DNA from: Clostridia bacterium
GTDB lineage: Bacteria > Bacillota > Clostridia > Christensenellales > CAG-314
Reading direction: 5' to 3'
Assembly (NCBI GenBank): GCA_900769665.1
Contig: CAAGHL010000071.1
Span: forward strand, 1 to 45,429
DNA: 45,429 nucleotides
Shown: positions 25,782 to 35,312 of the stretch, in pieces
Layout: each line of letters begins with the position of its first letter
Numbering within the stretch: the first letter of the stretch is position 1
Notes under the pieces: model-generated
What the model saw: only the letters and a program-made list of their open reading frames with translations
Databases searched by the model: none
Told to the model about the DNA's origin: nothing
Program-made: the position numbers and the translations under genes

Positions 25782-27553
25782 TCCCCCAAAATCTCCTTCA
25801 TTAGTTCGGCTTCCTCGGCGGACAAGGCTTTGAATTCCGCAAAGATTTCGTCGGAGCTACGCGGCGCAACAAACTTGTAAAACAGGCGAGTGAAAGGTAT
25901 TTCGTAGCCTATTTTGTCCTTACTCCTGTCCACAAAAGCAAGCGGATTGTACGGCAGGACATTTTTGCGGAAGTACTGCTCCACGTCATCGACAAGCGGT
26001 ACGATTTCACTGTCCGTCTTGCCCTTGGTGGGTTGCGGCTTTCCCTTTTTGAGGATAGGTTTGCCGTTGTCATCGGCAAGGGCGGTTTCCACCGTCACTT
26101 TGGTGTAGCCGAAAAAGTTGTTGTCGAAGATTTTACTTTCCACAACAAGTCCGTTGTCGGTGTACAGTTTGTCGGCAAATTGGTTGTAGGCTTGCATGAT
26201 CAGCGCAATGCAGCTGTCGTCCAAGTCCACACGTTTGTTGCCGATGTTTTTGCGGCGTTTGACAAAGCACTTGCTTGCGTCGATAAGTTGCACTTTGCCT
26301 AGGCGTTCCGCACTTTTGCACTTACTGACCACCCAAATGTAGGTGGCAATGCCCGTGTTGTAAAACAAGTCGGTGGGCAATTGAACGATTGCTTCCACAA
26401 GGTCTTGCTCGATGAGGTAACGACGGATTTCCGACGGACCGCTACCGGCATCACCGGTAAATAGCGACGAGCCGTTTTGTATAATCGCCATTCTGCCGCT
26501 GCCTTCCTTAAGCTTTTTGACGCCATTTAGCATAAACAGCATTTGACCGTCGGATATGGATGGCAATCCGGGACCGAAACGCCCGTCGTAGCCAAGCTTT
26601 GCCTCGCTTTCCACGGCGGATTTTTCGCGCTTCCAATCGATGCCGAATGGCGGATTGGAGATGATGTAGTCAAACTCGAACCCCGCGTAGGCGTCCTCGG
26701 AAAGGGTGTCGCCAAACTTCATGCCGCTTGAGTTACCACCCTTGATGAGCATGTCCGCCTTGGCAATGGCGTAGGTTTCGGGGTTGAACTCCTGCCCGAA
26801 ACAGGTGAGGTCGGCGTCGGGGTTGATTTCCTTTATGCGCTCCGTAAGGCAACCGAGCATTTGGCTTGTGCCCATGGTCATGTCGTAGGCGGTTTTGTAG
26901 CAACCGTTGGCGCGGATTTCGTCTTTTTCGGGAGAGATGAGCAGTTCGGTCATGAGGTAAATGATGTCGCGGCTGGTAAAGTGCGCGCCGGCTTCCTCGT
27001 TGTAACTTTCGGAAAACTTGCGGATAAGCTCCTCGAAGATGTAGCCCATGTCCATCGACGTGATTTTGTCGGGCGACATATCCGCCTTCTTGGAGTTAAA
27101 CTCCTGTATCACGACGTACAGCACGTTGCCTTTGACCATGTTTTTGACTTCGTCGGCAAACTTGAAGTTTGCAAGAATATCCTTGATATTGTCGGAAAAA
27201 CCCTGCAAGTAGTCCTCGAAGTTGCTTTCGATATTGTCGGGGTCGGCAAGCAAACGTGCGAAGTCGAATTTGCTGGTGTTGTAGAAGGAGTAACCCGAAG
27301 CACGACACAGCGCACCATCACGAATTTCGCCTGCACCGCCGCGCTCACGCAGTTTTTCGTCGACAGCCCACACCTTTTCGCGGGTGGCGGCAAGGGCGTC
27401 GTCGAAACGCTTCAGTACCGTCATGGGCAGTATTACTTTGCCGTACTCGTGCGGTTTGTAGAAGCCGACAAGATGGGTGGCAATTTCCCAAATAAGGTTG
27501 GCTTTCTCCTGTATGTTTGTGTTTGTTTGCTTTTGCAATTCGTTTATCGCCAT
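25778..27553 (-). CDS. hsdM: type I RM DNA methyltransferase (HsdM)
   Basis: HsdM is the N6-adenine methyltransferase subunit that modifies the sites chosen by HsdS. The 591-aa protein has motif IV NPPFG at Asn300 and a SAM-binding motif I region at Asp224 (DMTMGTSQM), a variant I know from one widespread HsdM group, so not a sign of inactivity. An N-terminal helical domain precedes it. ATG 27553 (MAINELQKQ) is preferred to an upstream in-frame start at 27613, because GAGGAC lies 9 bases before the ATG and the family starts here. It is the first gene of hsdM-orf203-hsdS-orf539-hsdR. Confidence 0.95.
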   Translation of the reverse strand: MAINELQKQTNTNIQEKANLIWEIATHLVGFYKPHEYGKVILPMTVLKRFDDALAATREKVWAVDEKLRERGGAGEIRDGALCRASGYSFYNTSKFDFARLLADPDNIESNFEDYLQGFSDNIKDILANFKFADEVKNMVKGNVLYVVIQEFNSKKADMSPDKITSMDMGYIFEELIRKFSESYNEEAGAHFTSRDIIYLMTELLISPEKDEIRANGCYKTAYDMTMGTSQMLGCLTERIKEINPDADLTCFGQEFNPETYAIAKADMLIKGGNSSGMKFGDTLSEDAYAGFEFDYIISNPPFGIDWKREKSAVESEAKLGYDGRFGPGLPSISDGQMLFMLNGVKKLKEGSGRMAIIQNGSSLFTGDAGSGPSEIRRYLIEQDLVEAIVQLPTDLFYNTGIATYIWVVSKCKSAERLGKVQLIDASKCFVKRRKNIGNKRVDLDDSCIALIMQAYNQFADKLYTDNGLVVESKIFDNNFFGYTKVTVETALADDNGKPILKKGKPQPTKGKTDSEIVPLVDDVEQYFRKNVLPYNPLAFVDRSKDKIGYEIPFTRLFYKFVAPRSSDEIFAEFKALSAEEAELMKEILGE

Positions 27554-27621
27554 CGTTGAAAGTCCTCGATCTTTTGTATTTCGGATAAGTCGACAACCGC
27601 TGTCGCCGACCACTTGGGTAT

Positions 27622-27651
27622 ATTATAACATAAGTGCTTGCTAAAAAACAA
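27622..27651 (-). promoter_or_regulatory. promoter of the hsd operon
   Basis: A perfect minus-strand -10 TATAAT (27622-27627), an 18-bp spacer and -35 TTGTTT (27646-27651). The leader is about 60 nt. Confidence 0.6.
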
Positions 27652-27772
27652 TACTTAAACGCCTAATATTTATACAGTAATTTATTTTATACAATAAAGC
27701 GAGTACAGACCAATTGAAAACAGATAAGGAAAATGACAATATGTAATTAGAAAGCCGACAAAAGCGCAAAAA

Positions 27773-27799
27773 GGCAGTCGACGCAATCGACTGCCTTTT
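27773..27799. terminator. terminator of manA, possibly bidirectional
   Basis: GGCAGTCGA and TCGACTGCC make a perfect 9-bp stem with a 5-base loop. Five T residues follow in the minus sense (after manA) and four in the plus sense. Confidence 0.8.
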
Positions 27800-27835
27800 G
27801 ACGTATATTGATGATACTTTTCCCGTGTATTGATG

Positions 27836-28738
27836 TTACTTTTCCACTGTGGTGAGGATGTAGGTGCCGCTGCCCGACACCGACACTTTGTCGCCTGCCG
27901 TGACGAAAATCGTGTCACCTTTTGTAAGGGGCATTTCGTTTGCCGAGATTTCGCCGTCCGTTACCGTCAACGACATAAAACTGTCGGCAAAGCAAAACTC
28001 CTTTTTGCCCGTATATCTATAAGCCGCAAAATATTTACACTTGCCAAGTAAGTCTTGTCGTGCGGGGTTGGGGACATCGTACTTGTTGAGATTGGTAACC
28101 TTTTTTGCCTTTTCCACGTGCAATTGACGGGGATTTCCGTTGGCATCACGACGGTCGTAGTCGTACACGCGGTAGGTAAGCGAGCTGTTTTGCTGGATTT
28201 CAAACAGTGTAATGCCGCCGCCGATTGCGTGCAATGTTCCACTGGGGATAAAGTAGGTTTCCCCGGGGTGCACTTCCACCGCGTTCAGGTACTCGCAAAT
28301 GGTTTTGTTGTCGATTGCCGCGGCAAACTCCTCTGCCGAAAGCGTGCGATTTAGCCCCATGTACAGTTTTGCGCCCGGTTCGTTGTCCAAAATGTACCAC
28401 ATCTCCGTTTTGCCGAATTGATGCTCGTATTTCAATGCATACTCGTCGCTGGGGTGTACTTGTACGGACAAGTCCGTCTTGGCGTCAATCAACTTGTTAA
28501 GCACTGGGAAAAACTCGAACTCGGCGCAGTTGTTGCCCCATTGCTCCTTGGTGACCACTTCGGGAAGCGTCATTCCGTCGTACTCGCCGCCGACGATCGT
28601 GTCTTCGCCGTCGGGGTGAAATGACAACTCCCAACTTTCCGACACCGTTGCCAAGTCGGTTTGTTTGTGCCACTCCGTTTTTAATTTCGTGCCGCCCCAA
28701 ATATAGCTTTTCAGCGCAGGTTTAAGCTTGAATATCAT
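27836..28738 (-). CDS. manA: class I mannose-6-phosphate isomerase
   Basis: This cupin enzyme interconverts mannose 6-phosphate and fructose 6-phosphate and needs zinc. The 300-aa length matches the short Firmicutes form. Zinc ligands can be placed: Gln93 and His95 in VQVHPSDEY, Glu112 in KTEMWYIL, and His170 in GTLHAIG. Near the N-terminus it has SYIWGGTKL. Single gene with its own terminator; no clear promoter was seen upstream. It fits use of mannose-containing glycans together with the glycosidases nearby. Confidence 0.95.
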   Translation of the reverse strand: MIFKLKPALKSYIWGGTKLKTEWHKQTDLATVSESWELSFHPDGEDTIVGGEYDGMTLPEVVTKEQWGNNCAEFEFFPVLNKLIDAKTDLSVQVHPSDEYALKYEHQFGKTEMWYILDNEPGAKLYMGLNRTLSAEEFAAAIDNKTICEYLNAVEVHPGETYFIPSGTLHAIGGGITLFEIQQNSSLTYRVYDYDRRDANGNPRQLHVEKAKKVTNLNKYDVPNPARQDLLGKCKYFAAYRYTGKKEFCFADSFMSLTVTDGEISANEMPLTKGDTIFVTAGDKVSVSGSGTYILTTVEK

Positions 28739-28812
28739 ATTTTTCTCCTTTTGTGAGTGTGAGTGTGTTTGTTTGCGGGAAAGGGGAACTTTTTGAAAAA
28801 AGTTTCACTTCC

Positions 28813-29009
28813 TAGGTAGTATATGATTTAACGCTTGTGCCTTGAAACGCATCGGCGTTCAAGGTGCGAAGCAACGATTAGGTTGCCAATCGAGTGCAAG
28901 GCAAGACAGCCGAGCGAAGTCGTACTTGTGAGTACGTCGAGCGAGGATAACGCCGCATTGTGCCGATTGTCAAGCTAATCGTCCAAGTGCTTAAAGCATA
29001 TACTACCTA
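28813..29009. mobile_element. MITE-like palindromic element, 197 bp
   Basis: Perfect 13-bp terminal inverted repeats, TAGGTAGTATATG (28813-28825) and CATATACTACCTA (28997-29009), bound an interior that is itself largely self-complementary: a CGATT/AATCG hairpin on the left, its counterpart on the right, and a central CGTACT/AGTACG hairpin. It has no coding capacity. This is the form of a non-autonomous miniature inverted-repeat element or a large structured intergenic repeat. No target-site duplication is certain. Confidence 0.6.
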
Positions 29010-29396
29010 ACCCCTACCCTTCAAAAACTTTGGGTAGATGTATGGGGTAGAGGAAAAGTTGTTTACAAATCACATTGAAAACGCAACAATATAGTTGCTG
29101 TATTGCAACGCAACGTTGTATGCAATCGAGCAAACATTTTTGACTAAAAATAATCAAAAAGCAAGCAATTCGTCGCCAAATTCCACATACGTATGCAAAT
29201 TTTGGCTACGTTTACTGTCGTGGGCTTGTTTTGTCTGTCCCCGTCCATTGCATACAGTATGCAACAAAAAACCGATTTTGTCAAACAAATAAAACAACCG
29301 TAAACAGTCTTTTCGTTTTGCCATTACAAACAAACAGATACACGTATTTCAACCGCTTCAACATTGCAAACGCAACCCACAACGCAAACCATCGGC
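29010..29396. other. intergenic stretch without a supported gene
   Basis: Holds a CTACCC/GGGTAG hairpin just outside the MITE-like element, one ATACGTAT motif (29187), and a perfect dyad TTGCATAC-A-GTATGCAA (29248-29264). Short open frames lack ribosome sites. Confidence 0.5.
29187..29209 (+). repeat. oriented ATACGTAT intergenic motif, copy 4
   Basis: ATACGTAT (29187-29194), an A/T run, then GGCTAC with CTAC at offsets 12-15. Same strand and spacing as the other copies. Confidence 0.55.
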
Positions 29397-29438
29397 AAAA
29401 AAAGACTGTTGCAAAAGCAACATGCCATTGCAACAGTC
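29397..29438 (-). terminator. terminator of the GH3 operon
   Basis: Perfect 11-bp stem GACTGTTGCAA/TTGCAACAGTC, followed by seven T residues in the minus sense. Confidence 0.88.
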
Positions 29439-29444
29439 TAATCG

Positions 29445-32399
29445 TTATTCGGCTAATGCCGTTTCCTCTTTTTTGCTTTTTGTCGGCTTCCACACCTTGA
29501 TTGCCCAAAACACGCAACCTGCGACTACGCCGATGTCAACAATAACAAGTACGATCACCCACCAAGCAAATACAGTAGTGCCGCTGTTGAGTATGCTGTC
29601 GAGATTCATTTCGGTAGATGTTGCACGAGAGTATTGCGCCGCCGCATAACAATACAAAATGTTTTTAGACGAGTTGTGCAACGATTTGATTGCCGTTGCG
29701 CTACTCTTGTCTTCAAACATAAATGCACCGCCGCTTTGTTCCATCATAAGGTCATTGCCTGCGCGGATTGCCTCATCCGGACAAAGCACGGGAGGATTGT
29801 TGTTGTAGTCGCTAATTACGCAGCCCTTGAATCCCCACTCGTCGCGAAGCAAACTTGTCAACAAATTGTAACTACCGCTTGTGCGACTAGAACCTATACG
29901 GTTGTATGCCGACATAATGCCCAATGTGCCGCCAACCTTAACGGCGTTTTCAAACGGAGCGAAGTACAATTCACGTGCAGTTTGTTCGGTAAGCCATGTA
30001 TAACCGCCCTCGCGAGTTCCTTCGCCTTCGTTTACGGCAAAGTGTTTGACATAGGAATACAATCCCACTTCTTTTGCGCCCTTTACCGTATACGCAACCA
30101 TCACGCCCGACAACGTCGGATCTTCACTGTAATACTCGTAGTTACGTCCGCCGTATGGACCGCGGTGTAGGTCACATGCGGGACCATACCAACCTTGAAT
30201 TTTTGCTTCGTATCCTTCGCCACCGACAGAACGTCCCATCATGTACGCCATCTTCCAGTTCCACGTGCTTGCCACCATCACTTCACACGGATAACTTGCG
30301 GCGTATCCGCCGTATTTGTCCGAACCGAATATCGTCGTATTGAATCCGCTCGGTCCGTCGGAGTCCTTGCATGCAGGTTTGCCGATAGAAGCTATTTCCC
30401 TTGTGTGCAAACCGCCGTCGCCGCACAAATCAGCCATTTCCTTGACAGTCAGTTGCGATACGAGATCATTCCATTTGCTGTCGTTGTAGTCGACAAGTCC
30501 GATAATTTTCCCTTCACTATCCGTCACATACATATCTTTAAGTGTGTAATGTGTCGCGTTAGAGCCTTGTTTAGGCGCAACATCGTCGTTGTTGTTTTTA
30601 ACAGCATTTTGTTGAAATGTCTTACTGTACATGTCCGTAGACATACTACGTTTGACAAACTCCGCAGGGAATGTTCCTGCGAAATTTGCTCTTGTCATAT
30701 AGACAATATTTTGGTCGCTGTCTTTTCCATCGATAGACGCGGCAAAGTTGCTTTGCGACAACGCTTCTTCCGTATTGGTACTTGTCGCTCCGCTTGTCGG
30801 GTTTGTGTAGGTGGTAAACAAATTACCTACGGTATTGCCTGTCACTTCGTCCTTGTCAAATTTGACTGTGTTCTTGACAAAGTAAGGCATCTCGCCCATG
30901 CTTGTACCTTCGACATCAACCACGGTATGTGCGTCGCTACGCAGTGTAAGCGTGTATTGTCCGACTTCCGCCTCGTAACCCATAAAGCCGTTGTTGTTTG
31001 CGTCATAACAGTCATAACTTGCCATATCGCGCAAAGACAACGTAAGTTTTACCGTTTCGCTTTGTCCGGGTTTAAGCAATACGGTCTTGGCAAATGCGCC
31101 AAGCTTAACAATCGGTTTTTCTATTCCGCCTTTCGTATAAGGCGCACTGTAATACAATTGCACCACATCGCTACCGCTCCACTCCCCTGTGTTAGTAACG
31201 GTGACCGACACTTCGATTATGCTGTCGTCAGACAACTCCGAAGAAAGCGGCAAATTGGTCTTTTCTACACGCCAATCGAAGGTTGTATAACTAAGTCCAT
31301 ATCCGAACGGGTACTGCACGACATCTTTGTAGCCGTCCTTGATACCCCACTTTTCCTTGGCAAAGTCGCTGTTCCAGAAGCCTTCGGCATCTGCCGTTTC
31401 ATACCAATAGTAACCAATGTAGATACTTTCGGCGTAATCGGTGTACAGCGGGCGGTCGTCCTCTGCGGTAACGCCCTCAACAGTATAGCGTGTACGTCCG
31501 TTTGCCATATTTGCGTAACTTGCCGCAGTTGTGTGGTCATAAGCAAACGTATCCACCGTACGCCCCGACGGAGTGAGTTCTCCGGACAAAATCTTACCCA
31601 GCGAGTAACTACCCGTATTACCGGGGAAGTAAATGTCCAACGCTGCGCCAATCTTTTCGTTGTCAAGGAAACCCATTTCCATACTGTTGGCACTGTTGAT
31701 TACGACAATTACGTTGTCAAATGTCGCAGTTACTTTGGAAATAAGCGTTTCTTCGTCGGGCGTAAGTTGCAAATAAGTGCGACCGTTGTCGGTATTGTTG
31801 CCGTTTTTGTCGTTTTGATACTTGGGCAAGTCATGCCCTTCCATGCCGAAACGTGAAAAAACAATCATCGCAGTGTCGGAAAACTCCGCTGCATTTGTCA
31901 TTACTTCATCGGTCAATATGTCAAGCGGTTCGTACAGTTTCCAACTTGACGAGTCCCATCCTGTATCTCTGCGAAAGCTTACGTCGTTATAGAGGTCGCA
32001 CAAATCTTCGTTAAGCTCAAAGCCTGCACTGCGCAAGCCTTCGTACAGTGGCACTTGCCCATAGGTCGACGCCGTTCCGCTACCGAAGCCCATGTAGATA
32101 AAACCGTTGTCGCAACCGCCCCAGCCGAACACGTTTAGCGCAGGATTAGACAGGGGCAAAGTGTTGTTGTCGTTTTTCAACATTACGATGCCTTCACCGG
32201 CAATTTCCTGCGCCAGTTCTTCGGCTTCGAGTTTCTTTTGTTGGTACTCGGATGAGCTGTAATCAACGCCAAAACCGCAAAGATAGCTTGTGATGTGTTT
32301 GTTGAATCTTACTGCAAATCCGTTCAGTACGACAAACAATGCAATCAACATGAATATTGCCACCGTGTTGATAATTTTTAGAGATTTTTTCAAAGTCAT
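29445..32399 (-). CDS. membrane-anchored GH3 glycosidase with permuted domain order
   Basis: A 984-aa family 3 glycoside hydrolase, likely a beta-glucosidase or related exo-glycosidase acting outside the cell. The domain order is reversed. An N-terminal membrane helix (about 10-30) is followed by what is normally the C-terminal GH3 domain (GEGIVMLKNDNNTLPL near 70), a fibronectin-III-like domain (about 395-500), and only then the TIM-barrel domain (about 640-900) with the nucleophile Asp864 in CVISDYN. A second membrane helix (about 945-968) and a basic tail close the protein. Permuted GH3 enzymes are known from Ruminococcus albus and Butyrivibrio. AAGGAG precedes ATG 32399 closely. The CBM lipoprotein gene lies 35 bp upstream in the same operon. 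Confidence 0.9.
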   Translation of the reverse strand: MTLKKSLKIINTVAIFMLIALFVVLNGFAVRFNKHITSYLCGFGVDYSSSEYQQKKLEAEELAQEIAGEGIVMLKNDNNTLPLSNPALNVFGWGGCDNGFIYMGFGSGTASTYGQVPLYEGLRSAGFELNEDLCDLYNDVSFRRDTGWDSSSWKLYEPLDILTDEVMTNAAEFSDTAMIVFSRFGMEGHDLPKYQNDKNGNNTDNGRTYLQLTPDEETLISKVTATFDNVIVVINSANSMEMGFLDNEKIGAALDIYFPGNTGSYSLGKILSGELTPSGRTVDTFAYDHTTAASYANMANGRTRYTVEGVTAEDDRPLYTDYAESIYIGYYWYETADAEGFWNSDFAKEKWGIKDGYKDVVQYPFGYGLSYTTFDWRVEKTNLPLSSELSDDSIIEVSVTVTNTGEWSGSDVVQLYYSAPYTKGGIEKPIVKLGAFAKTVLLKPGQSETVKLTLSLRDMASYDCYDANNNGFMGYEAEVGQYTLTLRSDAHTVVDVEGTSMGEMPYFVKNTVKFDKDEVTGNTVGNLFTTYTNPTSGATSTNTEEALSQSNFAASIDGKDSDQNIVYMTRANFAGTFPAEFVKRSMSTDMYSKTFQQNAVKNNNDDVAPKQGSNATHYTLKDMYVTDSEGKIIGLVDYNDSKWNDLVSQLTVKEMADLCGDGGLHTREIASIGKPACKDSDGPSGFNTTIFGSDKYGGYAASYPCEVMVASTWNWKMAYMMGRSVGGEGYEAKIQGWYGPACDLHRGPYGGRNYEYYSEDPTLSGVMVAYTVKGAKEVGLYSYVKHFAVNEGEGTREGGYTWLTEQTARELYFAPFENAVKVGGTLGIMSAYNRIGSSRTSGSYNLLTSLLRDEWGFKGCVISDYNNNPPVLCPDEAIRAGNDLMMEQSGGAFMFEDKSSATAIKSLHNSSKNILYCYAAAQYSRATSTEMNLDSILNSGTTVFAWWVIVLVIVDIGVVAGCVFWAIKVWKPTKSKKEETALAE

Positions 32400-32434
32400 T
32401 GTCTCCTTGTGTAAGTCTAAAAGGTTGTCAATTG

Positions 32435-34954
32435 TTACGCCGCAACAAACTCGAAGTAGTCAAGGTTTATAGCCTCGGCACCTTCATTCAACGTTATGGT
32501 CAGTTCGTTTATACCTTCTTTCAATTCAAATTCGCCAAGGGTGTACACGTGCCAATCGTGCCATACATATTGCGCACCATCGGCATTTTGCACAGTAAGT
32601 CCGGTCGTAACTTTATTGTCATTCCACTTGATAACGGTATTGTCGTCTACAATATAAGGCGAGCTTTTGGCTGCGCACATCTTTACAACCACTTTGCCTG
32701 CGACATCACTGTGTATACGCACGGTAATAGTGAATTGACTTTGATTCATCCAGATACCAATGGAACGTCCACCGCTTGTGTTAGGATTATTCTCCGTATC
32801 GCTGTGATTTTCTACATAAAGATTTGTATCGGTGAGCGTGCCATCGGGTTTGTAGACGGAACAATCCTCGGCTTCAACCTTGATTGTTTCAAACTCCGTC
32901 TTGGGGAATAAGATTTCAAAGTAATCGTAGTTAGGAGATACTCCTCCGGTCAACTCAAAGCGAATCTCATTGTCGCCCTTTACAAGTTGTACATTTGCAA
33001 TTTCGTACACGTGCCAATCAAACCAAACATACTTGGAGTCGGCTGTGCGGAACAGATTGAGCCCTGTCTTTACAACAACACCATTTACCTTGGTAACAAC
33101 GTTGTCGTCAAACACGTACGCGTCAGTAACGGACATACGAACAAGCAATCGAACCGTTGCCGTTACCGTACTGTTGTAACGTAGCACAAGCGTATTGCCG
33201 CTGTTGCCCATTTTGCCAACGGAAATACCACCGCTAGTTGTGGGGTTACCTTCCGTCGCGCTGTGTTGTTCGGTGTAATCGGCTGTATTTAGTTTGTTAC
33301 CGGACGGACCGTAGATGTCGCATGTTTCAGCTTCTATGCGCACGTCATCGGGCATTTCAATCGGTTCGGGCGTAGGCTCTTTTTTCGCCGTGAATACCAC
33401 CTCAAAATAGTCGTAATTGACTGACTCTTTTTCTTCAAGTAGTTTTACGGCAAACACGTTTACACCTTCCCTGACAGGAACATTTGCAATTTCATATGTG
33501 TGCCAATCGAACCACGGATACGGCGTATTTTCGTCACGATTAACAACAATACCTGTAGCTATTGCTTCGCCATTGATTGTAGTAGACGTATTCTCGTCAA
33601 ATACATAGCGAACGTAGTGCGCAACACGCAACCTTATCGTAACCGTTCCGTCGGCAAGTGCGGTAAAGATAAGTTTAACCGTGTTTTGACTGTTGTTCAT
33701 TTTACCGATGGACATTCCGTTACTTGTGTCCGGATTGCCTGTCGTATCGTTGTGGATTTCGGTAAGCGAAGCAATATTTACTTCCTCTCCGTCCCTGTTG
33801 ACAACATCGCAATCTTCTGCCTCAACCTTGATTGTTTCGTCAATGTCAACGTCGGTTTGCCCCGGGTAGGGATTGGACGAACTCTTGACCTTAATACGCA
33901 ACGTTGCAGTTAAGCCACCGTAAGAAATCGTCACTTCGGTATCGGCAGGCGTCAACGCCGCCGTTTTGTCGTAAGTAAAGCCTGTTACACCGTAACTGTG
34001 ACCATTGGAATATGTTGCAATTACAACCATATTGCTTGGATCAAACATGTCGCCTTCCGTATAGGAAATTTTTGGAAAGTTTTGAATTTTAACATCCGTC
34101 AGTTCGCGAGCTTCGGGGTTGACTACAATGTCGAAATAGTCCACGTTGGGCATAAAGTTGTCCATGTGGATAGCTAATTTGTTGAGTCCCTTATTAAGTT
34201 TAAGACCTTCGATAGTATATTCGTTCCAATCGTACCAATAGTGTTGCGGAGAAACCGAATGAGCCACCATAAAACCTGTTGTAACGGTTTTGTCGTTCCA
34301 CTCCGTAGTCGTATTAGCATCGAAATCAAGCGGTTGCTCGGGTGCGCCAAGACAAATATTGACAGAAACCGTAGCTTCAACTTCGCTCCAAATACGCACC
34401 ATAATGATATTGTTAGGGTTGTCGGAGTAGTTAAGATTACCCAATGAAACACCACCGCTCGTGTTAGGATTGCCCTGAGTTTCGCTATGGTATTCGAGAT
34501 ATTGAGTTTTGTCCTTGCCTGCCGCTTCGGAGGCAAGCCATGCGTCTTCCGCTTCCACACGATAAGTCTTGGTTTCCGTGGAAGTAATGTCAAGTTCGCG
34601 CTCGATCTCCTTTTCCGTCACGGTAATTTTGACAACGGCTGTCTTTTCCTGATAGGTAATGACAATTTCCTTGTCGTCAACGGTCAATGCGTCGGTTTTG
34701 CTGACGGTGTAGCCCATTATGTTTTTGCTGGTGCCGTCGCTGTAATACGCCTTGACTACCATACCCGAACGACTAAATTTTTCACCAACGTTGTACTCCG
34801 TCTTGTTGGGTTGCTTGGCTATTTCTATGCGTTCGAGTGTTGTTTCGCCGGGCGTAACGTCGCCGGGCTTGTTGCAAGCGGCAATAAAAACAAGGCACAC
34901 CACGCACAATGCGCACAAAACCAAAGCCAACGTTCTTTGAGTTGATTGTTTCAT
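32435..34954 (-). CDS. four-module carbohydrate-binding lipoprotein
   Basis: An 839-aa lipoprotein (lipobox IAAC, Cys27). It carries two bacterial Ig-like domains (about 40-110 and 280-350) and four CBM6/35-like modules, each opening with VEAED or IEAET and containing NPNTSGG- or NPTTSGG-like loops and a final YDYFE or LDYFE strand. No catalytic domain is seen, so it probably captures polysaccharide on the cell surface for the GH3 enzyme encoded 35 bp downstream. AAGGAG lies before ATG 34954. The family assignment rests on the repeat pattern and is not certain at CBM-number level. Confidence 0.8.
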   Translation of the reverse strand: MKQSTQRTLALVLCALCVVCLVFIAACNKPGDVTPGETTLERIEIAKQPNKTEYNVGEKFSRSGMVVKAYYSDGTSKNIMGYTVSKTDALTVDDKEIVITYQEKTAVVKITVTEKEIERELDITSTETKTYRVEAEDAWLASEAAGKDKTQYLEYHSETQGNPNTSGGVSLGNLNYSDNPNNIIMVRIWSEVEATVSVNICLGAPEQPLDFDANTTTEWNDKTVTTGFMVAHSVSPQHYWYDWNEYTIEGLKLNKGLNKLAIHMDNFMPNVDYFDIVVNPEARELTDVKIQNFPKISYTEGDMFDPSNMVVIATYSNGHSYGVTGFTYDKTAALTPADTEVTISYGGLTATLRIKVKSSSNPYPGQTDVDIDETIKVEAEDCDVVNRDGEEVNIASLTEIHNDTTGNPDTSNGMSIGKMNNSQNTVKLIFTALADGTVTIRLRVAHYVRYVFDENTSTTINGEAIATGIVVNRDENTPYPWFDWHTYEIANVPVREGVNVFAVKLLEEKESVNYDYFEVVFTAKKEPTPEPIEMPDDVRIEAETCDIYGPSGNKLNTADYTEQHSATEGNPTTSGGISVGKMGNSGNTLVLRYNSTVTATVRLLVRMSVTDAYVFDDNVVTKVNGVVVKTGLNLFRTADSKYVWFDWHVYEIANVQLVKGDNEIRFELTGGVSPNYDYFEILFPKTEFETIKVEAEDCSVYKPDGTLTDTNLYVENHSDTENNPNTSGGRSIGIWMNQSQFTITVRIHSDVAGKVVVKMCAAKSSPYIVDDNTVIKWNDNKVTTGLTVQNADGAQYVWHDWHVYTLGEFELKEGINELTITLNEGAEAINLDYFEFVAA

Positions 34955-35312
34955 TTCTCTCTCCTTAAATGCTAAATTTCGCTTCGTGTACGACTTTGCC
35001 GATTTGCAATAAAAACTTGCGCCAACCTGTAAATTTGGCGTTGCGCCGTCGTACCGTAAGCCGATTCAAGCACAGTATACCAAGCGAAAAATCGTAATCA
35101 ATAGATTTTGCGAATTTTGCGTAATTTCCGCCGAATTTTGCCAAGCGCACAACCAAACACACCATATTGCGCACCGACAACAATGCCTCGCCGTACCGCA
35201 TTTGGCAACAAAAAACGCCCTTCGCAACGGAAAGACGTTTGTACAAAACAATCGAAGTACGCCTTGCGCATACGGCATTGCAATCGTTTGCGCACCGTTA
35301 GCAGGTCGGGGT
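34955..35312. other. intergenic stretch between operons
   Basis: Apart from the promoter at 35074-35101 I see no gene and no convincing terminator for the upstream kinase gene. Confidence 0.5.
35074..35101 (-). promoter_or_regulatory. promoter of the CBM lipoprotein-GH3 operon
   Basis: Minus-strand -35 TTGATT (35096-35101), 16-bp spacer, -10 TATACT (35074-35079). The boxes are the same as those of the 57-aa gene. The leader is about 110 nt. Confidence 0.55.

Noticed and set aside
26861..26884. HsdM judged inactive because motif I reads DMTMGTS
   Set aside because: This variant is typical of a common HsdM group and motif IV NPPFG is intact.
29095..29292. 65-codon plus-strand frame
   Set aside because: No ribosome site; overlaps two palindromic motifs; no recognisable protein character.
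30195..31856. 553-codon open frame on the plus strand
   Set aside because: Antisense to the GH3 gene, which has clear motifs, operon context and terminator.
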